A stretch of DNA of 64,000 bases from Anolis sagrei (Eukaryota > Chordata > Lepidosauria > Squamata > Anolidae). The first letter of the stretch is position 1; the number at the start of each line of letters is the position of its first letter. The notes under the pieces were generated by a model. The model made no database searches and was not told where the DNA came from. It saw nothing but the letters and a program-made list of their open reading frames with translations. Both the position numbers and the translations under genes were made by a program. Of the stretch, positions 56,132 through 64,000 are shown one piece after another. Location of the stretch: assembly GCF_037176765.1 (NCBI RefSeq), contig NC_090025.1, forward strand, positions 169,434,822-169,498,821, given 5' to 3'.

Positions 56132-56790
56132 CAATGTGGGCTTCCCCTTCCATTATGCCTCCTCCCCAAGAGAAAGCCATAAAGAATCTACAGCTGTGCC
56201 CTTTATTAGCATAGACTTTCTAAACCCAAGGAGGAAAAACAAGCTAAATATATTGCAAGCCATTACCTCTGTTGAAAGTGACCATTTGAAAACATTTTAG
56301 CTTTCACTGGAAAAGTAGGAACACAAAAGCCAGTGCTATAATTTTATTAGAAATGCTTTTTAAATGTGAGGCATTTGGGCACCTTAGAGAAAAACCATGG
56401 GAAGAGCTTACACGTTCAGAGCAATGTCTGTTGTTAGTTCGTTAAAAAAAAATTAAGGACGCAACAAGCCGTCTTGGTCACATCCTAATTGCTAAATACA
56501 AAAAACGAACCGAGACTAAGACAAAAGAAATTAATAAATTGTGGGGTTTTTTGGCCTATTTGTGTGGATTCCATCTTACATTTTATAGGCTGACTGATTA
56601 AAGTTCAGGATTACATTAGTTGTTTTGTGGAAACAGAATCCAATGGAATTCTCATTTAGAATTCTGTATAGAGTTTAGTCTTTTGAATTAGATGCAAGAA
56701 ATTAATTAACATGATGTTTGCTCTCCTGAGGAGGAAAAAGTGCATTACACCTTTAAAACATTGAAGATATCGCCCATGTTAGCTATGTAG
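56130..56790. other. Repeat-free block, possible conserved non-coding element
   Basis: About 650 bp without transposons, with many TAAT/ATTA words (agaaattaattaacatgatg, ttagaattctgtatagagtt, gactgattaaagttcagg). No frame or splice pattern. It has the look of deeply conserved vertebrate non-coding DNA; unproven. Confidence 0.33.
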
Positions 56791-56829
56791 CTCATAACAA
56801 GTTATTCCCTATGGGTATCTGTAGGGATA

Positions 56830-57515
56830 TTAAGGTGCTTGTTTATAAAGCTATTGCATGCCCACCCAACACTGCTATACACCTGCAAAACGTGGTCTGC
56901 AGATGTCACACTCAACTCCTAGAATGATTCTATCAGAGTTGCCTCCAAAAATCCTGCAAATCTCTTGGGAAGACAGGTGGACAAATGTCAACATGCTGGA
57001 AGAAGCAAAGACCATCAGCATTGAAGTGATGCTTCTACGCCATCAACGCCTCTGGACTGGCCATGTTGTCCGAATGCCCGATCACCATCTCCCTAGTCAG
57101 CTACTATACTCCCAACTCAAGAACAGGAAACAAAATGTTGGTGGACAGGAAAAGAGACTTAAAGATGAGCTTGAAACCAACTTTAAAAACTGTGGCATAG
57201 ACACCAAGAACTGGGAAGCCCTGGCCCTTGAGTGCTCTAACTGGAGGTCAGCTGTGACCAGCAGTGCTGCAGAATTTGAAGAGGCAAGAAAGAAGGGCGA
57301 AAGGGAGAAACATGCCAAGAGGAAGGTGCATCAAGTCAACCCTGTCTGGGACTGCCTTCCACTTGGAAACCGATGTCCTCACTGTAGAAGAATATGCGGG
57401 TCAAGAATAGGGCTCTACCTATTCATCCACCACCAGGATACTGCACTTGGAGGACCATCATCCTCAGGCTATGAGGGATCACCTAAGTAACAAGTAACAG
57501 TTATTATTACAACCT
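56830..57515 (+). mobile_element. LINE ORF C-terminal fragment, clade unassigned
   Basis: The frame 56858-57490 encodes 'HQRLWTGHVVRMPDHHLPSQ', 'NVGGQEKRLKDELETNFKN', 'WEALALECSNWRSAV' and a terminal C2H2-like element 'CPHCRRICGSRIGLYLFIHH'. This order (W-x-GHV-x-RM, GGQ-KR-KD, then a C2H2 finger) ends a widespread group of animal non-LTR retrotransposons. About 210 codons are open; reverse transcriptase is absent. Confidence 0.75.
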
Positions 57516-57905
57516 TTGACTTATGCAAAGATGATAGAAACATACATATTAACAAAAATGATTTATGTATTTCTATTTTATTCATTTTGAGAAAATATGC
57601 AATACTTAAAATATAAAGATGCAGTAAAACTCTATAGCTTAATGATAAATGTTCAGTTGATTTAATGGAAGCTGTGATTTAGTGTCACACTTAATGGAAG
57701 GTTCCTAACAAGGCTAATTTCTGTTTGCACATAAAGCAGTCCTCGAACAATAGTCTCTAGGAACATGTTGGCCTTTGGCCAGAAGTCTTGGACTATACCA
57801 AAGCAGTAACTGTACAATCATAGACCACGATTAAAAAACCACAATTCTGCAAATCTTGAGAATTTCAAAAGGCCCTATCAACTGCTATTGGCATTGTAGG
57901 CTCAT
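57516..57905. other. Intergenic, no feature recognised
   Basis: AT-rich; nothing recognised. Confidence 0.4.
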
Positions 57906-57915
57906 CTGAATGGTT

Positions 57916-58183
57916 GGAACTCCTGGTGGTGCAATAGGTTAAATCCTTGTGCCGACAGGACAGCTGACCGAAAGGTCGGCAACTTGAATCCGGGGAGCAG
58001 GGTGAGCTCCCGTCTTGTCAGCTCCAGCCTCTCATGCATGGACATGAAACCTCCCACAGGATGGTAAAAAAAACATCTGGGCATCCCCTGGGCAATGTCC
58101 TTGCAGACGGCCAATTTTCTCACACCAGAAGCAACTTGCAGTTTCTCAAGATGCGCCAGACACGAGAAAAAAATAAACAAAAT
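57916..58183 (+). mobile_element. tRNA-derived SINE, type B, complete
   Basis: 'aactcctggtggtgcaatag gttaaatcc', 'tctcatgcatggacatgaaa cctccca', tail 'cagacacgag' plus A-run. Duplications 'tgaatggtt' (57907-57915, 58184-58192). Confidence 0.9.
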
Positions 58184-58439
58184 TGAATGGTTCTAATCAA
58201 TTCTGACATAAGGGATCAATGTGATCTACCATGCATTTGTATGACTGCAACAGCCTTCTTCAAGCTAATCTGATCTTGGCAGATGTGTGCATTATCCCTA
58301 CAGTGCGAGACTGAATCCACAACCGCCCCAACAAAGGCATATATAGCATAACGTTTAGGTTGTATAATAAACGGTGGGTTTGCTTGAAAACATGACACAG
58401 GATGTCTCTCCCCTTGGACCAGCTTTTACAAGACCAGTG

Positions 58440-58545
58440 TCATATAGTTGGAAGAGACCACCAGGGCCATCAAGTCCAACCCCCTGCCATACAGTAATAC
58501 ACAATCAAACCACTTCTGATAGATGGCCATCTAGCCAATTCTAGT
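58440..58545 (-). mobile_element. CR1 LINE 3' end
   Basis: 'tcatatagttggaagagacc accagggccatcaagtccaa ccccctgcc' is the reversed CR1 terminus. Confidence 0.85.
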
Positions 58546-58734
58546 ACTATTATATTTGGGGAGGGGGATGCTATGTGCAGCAAGACCATACAGCAGAAAA
58601 CTGACTCCTGTGCTTTGTTCAAACTTGTGAAAACACCACTGAGTTGGTACAAACTGCAGCCATAACCCTTCCAGTGCTTGACTCTTAGCTGCAATGATCC
58701 TTACCTGCATAACCCTTCCAGTGCTCGACTCTCT

Positions 58735-58890
58735 GCTCTGGAGTGTGGTGGAGGCTCTTTGGAAGCTTTTAAACAGAGACTGGATGGCCATCTGTTGGGG
58801 TGCTTTGAATGCAATTTTCCTGCTTCTTGGCAGGGGGGTTGGACTGGATGGCCCACGAGGTCTCTTCCAACTCTATGATTGTATGATTCT
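58735..58890 (+). mobile_element. CR1 LINE 3' end
   Basis: 'gtggtggaggctctttggaa gc' to 'cttccaactctatgattgta tgattc'. It faces the reversed copy at 58440. Confidence 0.88.
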
Positions 58891-58934
58891 GGAAGGCTGA
58901 GTGTAGTTTTTTCTTCCAAAAATTCAAAGTGCTA

Positions 58935-59916
58935 CATGTTTAACTGTATACAAAGTTTTATTGATACAACGCAACACATTCTCCACTTCTTAACAATTAT
59001 TATACAGACAGATTTTACCCAGTTTCTTCACACATTAGGGCCTGCTTTCATACATATCATTTAAAGAGGCAGCTAGGCAACAGCATGAGGCCGCTACCAA
59101 ACCCTTCTCACTAAGTCTCTACCTTTTAAAGTTACTCATGCACACTTTCAGGGCAGTCACTGATGGGACTCTCCAAAATCAGGGGGGGGGGGGGGGAGTG
59201 TGTTGTGGAATTGATCTCTAGACCAGGTCATGGAGACAGCTATCTTGCAGGCATAGGGAGGAAGCCTGTTTTCTGTCCTGGATCTGAGGACAAATGGAAA
59301 TATCCTGACAAAATAGGCATTCAAGTTGACCTGGATCTTAAGTAGTATAGAAACACTGAAAATCTACTTAATATTTAGCAGTAAAGGCTGTTGGTATGAA
59401 CAAGATCCAGCAGTCCCTGAGAGACAATATACGGTAAGTATGAGGAATGGAAAGTAACTGATGCTGATTAAATAAATGCATGCATTGGGCAGCTTCTCCT
59501 TCAGCCCAAGTGAGTTTTCCTGTGCAATTTTAAATGTGAAGATATTTCATAGTTTTTAAACCGAATTAGACCTCCCAGTTCCTTCCCTTGAATAAGGTGA
59601 TGAAATGGAAGATTTTTTTAAAAAAACAAGGGAAGTGTTATGGGTGAATATTTACGTTTTAATATTTTTAGAAATTTAACATTAAATTTTCATCCCATTA
59701 AATATCACTAGTGGAAGCTTATATAGCCTTGAGTTGCCATATAAACGGAATTCTGACCAATGCAAACTCCACCATGGATTTTTAAAACATAATTACACAT
59801 TTGTATTGATAAAACTGTTGTAACACTTGGTTAATGTGAAATGTCTAATATGTATATCACAAAAGATGCTGTGGCTGGAAGTAAAGGTGAGTCAAGTGAA
59901 TGAAATGGGTGATACA
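58935..59916 (-). other. RIC8B: RIC8B 3'UTR
   Basis: Repeat-free sequence follows the RIC8B stop on the minus strand. A canonical AATAAA (complement at 58957-58962) puts the cleavage site near 58940, a 3'UTR of about 980 nt. A G-run at 59180 (plus) is the only oddity. The next repeat (CR1) begins just beyond the end. Confidence 0.65.
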
Positions 59917-60028
59917 CTAGTCCGAGTCAGAACTCTCTGGCTCATTCCTTTGATACTGGCAGGCAACCTCTTCTAAAGGAGTCATTGTACCGTCTGGCCG
60001 CACTCCCATAGGTGTTATCACTTTGTCT
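59917..60028 (-). CDS. RIC8B: RIC8B, terminal coding exon
   Basis: On the minus strand an acceptor 'ttcacag' (AG at 60030-60029) opens an exon whose first base completes a codon. It then encodes 'DKVITPMGVRPDGTMTPLEE' followed by 'VACQYQRNEPESSDSD' and TAG (59919-59917), 36 whole codons. The pattern after '...FDKLSR' in Ric-8 proteins, 'xxVIxPMGxxPxGxxTxLxxA', with an acidic Ser/Asp end, matches the C-terminus of this family. RIC8B is the cytosolic chaperone and exchange factor for G-alpha-s and G-alpha-olf. The B paralogue is chosen by synteny: from memory RIC8B lies upstream of TMEM263 on the same strand in human. No other exon was recognised before the window end, so the rest lies at higher coordinates. 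The exon is too short to stand out as an open frame. Confidence 0.85.
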
Positions 60029-60109
60029 CTGTGAAGTAAAAGAAACAATAGCTACATTTAGGAAACAGCATTAAAAGGAGGATAAAAACTTCCACCGGCA
60101 ACAAAATTT

Positions 60110-61375
60110 ATGTATTTTCTTTCCTATATTTTACCGCACCCTATCTCACCCCAAAAGGGAACTCAGAGCGGCTTCCAAACTGGCAACAATTCAATGCCAT
60201 ACAGACGAACATATAAATAAGCATATACCTTTAAAACCGCAGAAATAAAAAATATAGTATCAATTCATTAAAATCAAGTATTAAAACCACACAGATCCAA
60301 AGTCACTGTCCAGGAGCCATTTCAATCATGTTGCACTTACTTCATATCTGCTTATTGCACTGATTACTCTCCAAAGGCTTGGTCCCACAGCCAAGTTTTG
60401 TTTTTTGAAATATTTTTTTAATTAAAAGTTTTCAAATTACATTTAAAAAAGTGGGAAAGGGGATAAAAACATAGGGGAGAGAGGAAAAAAGGGAGGGGGG
60501 GTATCAAAAGGGGTGGAAAATATGGGGAGGTACAGAGAGGGTTAGGTATAGGGGTATTTGTGCTTTCATTCTTCCCTATATTGGTTTTAATTTTTCTTAT
60601 AGTCCTCTGTGCTGCTTTTTGTGGTATCCCCAGTGATGGCATCTTCTGTCAGCTGTCTTCTTTTTAGATCAATAATTTTACTTTATTTTCCTTCACCCAT
60701 TCTGTGAAAGGAGTCCAGTCTGTTTTTATATATCTACCTTGTGACTTGGAGACTAATGCTGTTAATTTATCCATGCTCTTAATTTCTCAATCCATTCTTC
60801 TCTTGATGGTAGGTCTTTTTGTCTCCATACTCGGGCATAGAGTAACCTCGCCACCGTAGTTGCATATGTGAAGAGTTTATCTTTATTTGTAACCCAGTTC
60901 ATGTTTGTCATCCTAAATAAAAATACTCGGGATGCATTGGGAATTTTTCTTTCAATATTTTTTTGGTATAATTTATGAATTTCTTTCTAAAATCCTCTTG
61001 CTTTATCACATGACCACCACATATGGTATAAAAGATCCTTCTTGTTTCTCACACTTTCAACAATTGTGATTTTAATCTTTAGTAAATTTTGCTATCTTCC
61101 CCCACAGCCAAGTTTTTAATTTCTTTCTAAAGGTCAGGAAGAAGGGAGCTGATCTAATTTCACTGGGGAGGGAGTTCCACAGCTGATAGGTCACCACTGA
61201 GAAGGCCCTGTCTCTCATCCCCACCAGCTGAACATGCAGAGGAGGTGGGACTGAGAGCAGGACCTCCCCAGAAGACCTTAACCTCTGAGGTGGTTCATAG
61301 AGGGAGATGCATTTGGACAGACAAGCTGGGCTAGAACCATTTAGGGGGAAAAATGAGATAGCGATGTGACATTGA
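60110..61375 (-). mobile_element. L2-like LINE 3' end, interrupted by L1
   Basis: 60110-60399 ('accctatctcaccccaaaag ggaactcagagcggcttcca') is the L2 3'UTR in reverse. 61101-61375 ('gagggagttccacagctgat', 'gaaggccctgtctctcatcc', 'ccccagaagaccttaacctc') is the L2 ORF end in reverse. An L1 separates them. It lies in the last intron of RIC8B. Confidence 0.8.
60400..61100 (-). mobile_element. L1 LINE 3' end
   Basis: On the minus strand it encodes 'YATTVARLLYARVWRQKDLP' and 'SREEWIEKLRAWIN', the conserved C-terminal region of L1 ORF2, preceded by 'LYHMWWSCDKARGF'-like sequence and interrupted by stops. A purine-rich 3'UTR and poly(A) (poly-T near 60400-60420) follow. A 16-bp duplication 'cccacagccaagtttt' (60384-60399, 61101-61116) frames it. 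Confidence 0.85.
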
Positions 61376-61579
61376 TAATGAAGGTGATGATACTCTTCAT
61401 AGCAACAACATATTTAGTAAAAGTAGACAGAAAAAAAATCCCTCCTATAGTCAGCTTCTTGTGGCGTGTAAATACTGGATTCATTTACATTCAAGTCAGC
61501 TTTAATTTCTGCTAGCCATGGTGACACATACCTCACTTACATCCTATTTGAATTACAGTAACTTTTGGTTCAGAAACTT

Positions 61580-61740
61580 GGTCCAGGTTATTTGACTGAT
61601 CGCATCTCCCTTCCTGGGCCCTGAGATTCTCGGGAGAGGCCCTTCTCTCGGTCCCACCTCTATCACGAGCTTGGTTGGTGGGAACGAGAGCAGGCTTTCT
61701 CTCTTGGCGGCTGCCCCTCAACTCAGGGAACTTCCATAGA
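61580..61740 (+). mobile_element. L2-like LINE fragment
   Basis: 'tctcgggagaggcccttctc tcggtcccacc' and 'ttggttggtgggaacgagag' correspond to the L2 ORF region translated at 12980-13050. Confidence 0.7.
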
Positions 61741-61747
61741 TTTATTC

Positions 61748-61897
61748 CAGGGAGGTTTGCCATTATATTCCTCTGAAGCTGAGAAAGTATACTTGCGCAA
61801 GGTCCCCCAATGAGTTTCTACAGCAGAAAGGGATTCAAACACTGGTCTCTCTGTGGTTCTAGTCCACAATGCAAACTACTGCACCATGCTGTCTCAG
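61748..61897 (-). mobile_element. Sauria SINE (partial)
   Basis: 'aggtttgccattatattcct ctgaagctgagaaag' to B-box complement 'ggattcaaacactggtctct' and 'actgcaccatgctgtctcag'. Confidence 0.7.
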
Positions 61898-61899
61898 AG

Positions 61900-62585
61900 T
61901 TTAATGTAATAACTTGTTTTAATTTTATAACAAAATGTCACCCTATTGAAAAAAACATTCACCATATTTTAACTTGTTGGATTCTATTTTAATAACTATG
62001 AACACTTGTATGACTTTTTAAACTGCGATCTGAGTTGCCTTGAATCCCAGTTCTGAGGAAAAGGTAGGATCAAAACTAATAAACCTTTGTCATCATGGAA
62101 GCCACACAAAGCCAACACTAATGGGATGGAGGAAAAAACAAAATGGTTGTCATTTTTGAGAGAGCGGAGATTCTGAACATGAAAGGGTGAATGGCGTTAT
62201 GCATAAAATATGTTGGCAGACAGTGGGAAGAAGGTACAATACTAATAAAGACTTCTTTGAGGCAAGACCATATTTACTAATCCAATTAAAACCAAACTGA
62301 AAAAAAGGCCCAGATAGAAGTCAACTACTAATGGGCCAAAAACAAAGAGCAGGTCCACTGCTTAAATCAAAATGAGTAAACAAAGGCACTTCGCCTGCTA
62401 TTTCTTAAATGCTAGTAACACGGCTGTTGAAGTTCCACCTGTCATTTTGAGGAAGAGGCACCCTTTTCGATTGAAAACCACAATGGCATACATATTCATT
62501 TCACTGAGCAAAAGAAGTCAGTCAGGAAAAGAGATCCGTACTATGCAGTCAGCCTCTAGTGGTGCTTAAGTACTTGTAGGTTCAT
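61900..62585. other. RIC8B intron, no feature recognised
   Basis: No repeat recognised and no exon of the Ric-8 family found. The frame at 62372-62569 has no motif. Confidence 0.4.
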
Positions 62586-62589
62586 TTAC

Positions 62590-62900
62590 ATTCAGCCAGC
62601 TTTTTTCTTCTCGCCCACCCCTTCTTCTTCTTTTTTAAACTGTTGCTTTTGTTTGCTGCTGTTTAATTACAGGATTGACAGCCAGTTTAATCTCTTCAAA
62701 GCTCCAAAGGCCCCTCACCGTTAATCCAATTATATCTACTCCACAAGATACAGCCCCATATAAAGATGATTAATTATTGATTAAGCCAATCAAACAGTAT
62801 TAGCAAAGATTTATTTAAGCCTTTCATTGCCTCACATCTGATTATCACTTCACTTATTATATGTGGATTATGGAAAAAGCTGTAAAGGATGGTAGCATTT
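62590..62900. promoter_or_regulatory. Candidate conserved non-coding element (enhancer-like)
   Basis: Free of recognised repeats and densely packed with homeodomain-type cores (gtttaattacagg, ccgttaatccaattatat, gatgattaattattgattaa gcc) and 'tgattatcacttcacttatt'. This texture is typical of developmental enhancers in introns near regulators such as RFX4, the next gene beyond RIC8B in human. Inferred from texture only. Confidence 0.38.
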
Positions 62901-63580
62901 TGATCCCCTCTCCAAAAAGCCTTCACCATATTTTCCGTAGACAATTTGGGAAAAGGGGAGGGGGGCAGAAAAGCTGTGCCAGGTACTCATGTCCTCCTCA
63001 CCATAATACAACTCTTTAGAAGTGTGACTATTTTTCTTTTTTAAAATGAAGGATCCATTCTAGTGTCTACACAGACAGTGAGATCCTTTAGTATACGTTC
63101 TGTTAAGTTGTCAAAAACATGATGGGGATTTTATACAGAACTGCAATCTGATATATATTTTATTAACTTATTCCACTAATGCAATAGTTTCCATGGACAG
63201 AATGGAGCTGAGTTCCCCACATCTTTATAATAGACTTTGTAAGCACATAAGTAGAAAGACAGTTCTACCATATAAGGAAGAGTTTTACCCTATACGAAAT
63301 AAACTGCTTATACTATGCTCAATTCAATCCTTTCCCAATATAAGCCCTGTTGATCTCAACAGAGCTCACTCAGTAGATATATAAAGGAGCAAAAAGCAAG
63401 GAAATATTGTCACAGAAGAAGAAACAACTGCAGCTTTCCTGCTGCAACATACTGACATGGTCCCAATAATTGTAGAATGTGATTTCTTCTGACCAATGTT
63501 GACAAGTTCAGGAAACAGTTCAGGAAAATTAGTATGGTAAACTCTGGCTCATTTCCAAATGCTTGTGTAATATAGAACTG
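62901..63580. other. RIC8B intron, no feature recognised
   Basis: AT-rich sequence with chance frames only. Confidence 0.4.
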
Positions 63581-63582
63581 AT

Positions 63583-63880
63583 AAAGGTTTTCCCTCGCAA
63601 TTAAGTCTAGTCGAGTCCGGTGCTTATCTTCATTTCTAATCTGAAGAGCTGGCATTGCCCATAGACGTCTCCAAGGTCATGCGGCCGGAATGATTGCATG
63701 GAGCGCTATTACCTTCTCGCTGGAACAGTACCTATTCTTTTACTCACATTTGCATGTTTTTGAACTACTAGGTTGGCAGTAACTGGGGCTAACAGCCTGC
63801 TTCCCGGATCTGAACCGTCAATCTTTCAGTCAGCAAGTTCAATAGCTCAGTGGTTTAACCCATTGCACCACCAGGGGCTC
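63583..63880 (-). mobile_element. tRNA-derived SINE, type A, complete
   Basis: 'aaaggttttccctcgcaatt' to 'cattgcaccaccaggggctc'. Duplications 'atagaactgata' / 'atggaactgata' (63572, 63881) flank it. Confidence 0.9.
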
Positions 63881-64000
63881 ATGGAACTGATAAAACCTCC
63901 GGGGAAAAAAATGCTTCTCATAATCCTGTTTCTAAGACAGTGCTACCCAAAGTGGAGGTCCCTGGGCTGTTGTTACTCCAGAGGTTATTTGCTGCCACTC

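Noticed and set aside
62372-62569. 65-codon plus-strand frame in a repeat-free area
   Set aside because: No motif, no splice signals, and antisense to RIC8B; length is expected by chance.
63193-63384. Possible RIC8B exon near the right edge
   Set aside because: Plus-strand frame, wrong strand for RIC8B, no Ric-8 motif and no splice sites.

Overview
The window is nuclear vertebrate DNA from a squamate reptile, most likely an iguanian lizard close to Anolis. The host genes are intron-bearing and widely spaced. The repeats are a lizard set: CR1, L2, R4-like, L1 and BovB/RTE LINEs, Penelope-like elements, Sauria SINEs, two abundant tRNA-derived SINEs, hAT and SPIN-like DNA transposons, a Helitron, many foldback MITEs and long microsatellites. 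There is no sign of prokaryotic or viral-genome organisation, CRISPR or operons.

Host genes. Three genes are supported at protein level and a fourth by position. (1) 708-1110 (+) is a possible last exon/3'UTR of CRY1, placed mainly by gene order. (2) MTERF2 (+) is a single coding exon at 14562-15743, with a poly(A) signal at 15990 and a possible CpG-containing promoter/first exon near 7370-7447. (3) TMEM263 (-) has coding exons 21259-21196 and 19990-19704, a long repeat-poor 3'UTR, and a CpG-island promoter at about 31240-31640. (4) RIC8B (-) is represented by its terminal coding exon 60028-59917 and a 3'UTR ending near 58940. From memory, the order and orientation CRY1>, MTERF2>, <TMEM263, <RIC8B is the same as human 12q23.3 seen in reverse, so this is a conserved amniote block. 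The genes share no pathway: circadian repressor, mitochondrial DNA-binding factor, small membrane protein linked to growth, and G-alpha-s chaperone.

Layout. 1-14500: CRY1-MTERF2 interval, dense in nested transposons (a Penelope element in an R4 LINE, a hAT in a Penelope tail, a SINE-seeded tandem array). 14500-16000: MTERF2. 16100-18000: SINE and LINE debris. 18000-31640: TMEM263, with a 2.9-kb AT-rich tandem array in intron 1 just downstream of the promoter. 31640-35050: BovB inside CR1, then a 132-bp tandem array seeded by a MITE. 35050-58900: gene-poor interval with Helitron, hAT, MITEs, SINEs and solo LTRs, plus repeat-free stretches that could be regulatory. 58900-64000: RIC8B end, L1 nested in L2, and an AT-rich repeat-free block resembling a developmental non-coding element.

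I found no clearly new biological system. The most unusual items are three independent local tandem arrays (two visibly seeded by transposon ends), a 342-bp GC-rich near-perfect palindrome inside a hAT element, a sequence module shared by two hAT families and a Helitron end, and a hAT insertion ending about 30 bp before the splice acceptor of the MTERF2 coding exon. All alignments were made by eye and extents of old repeats are approximate.
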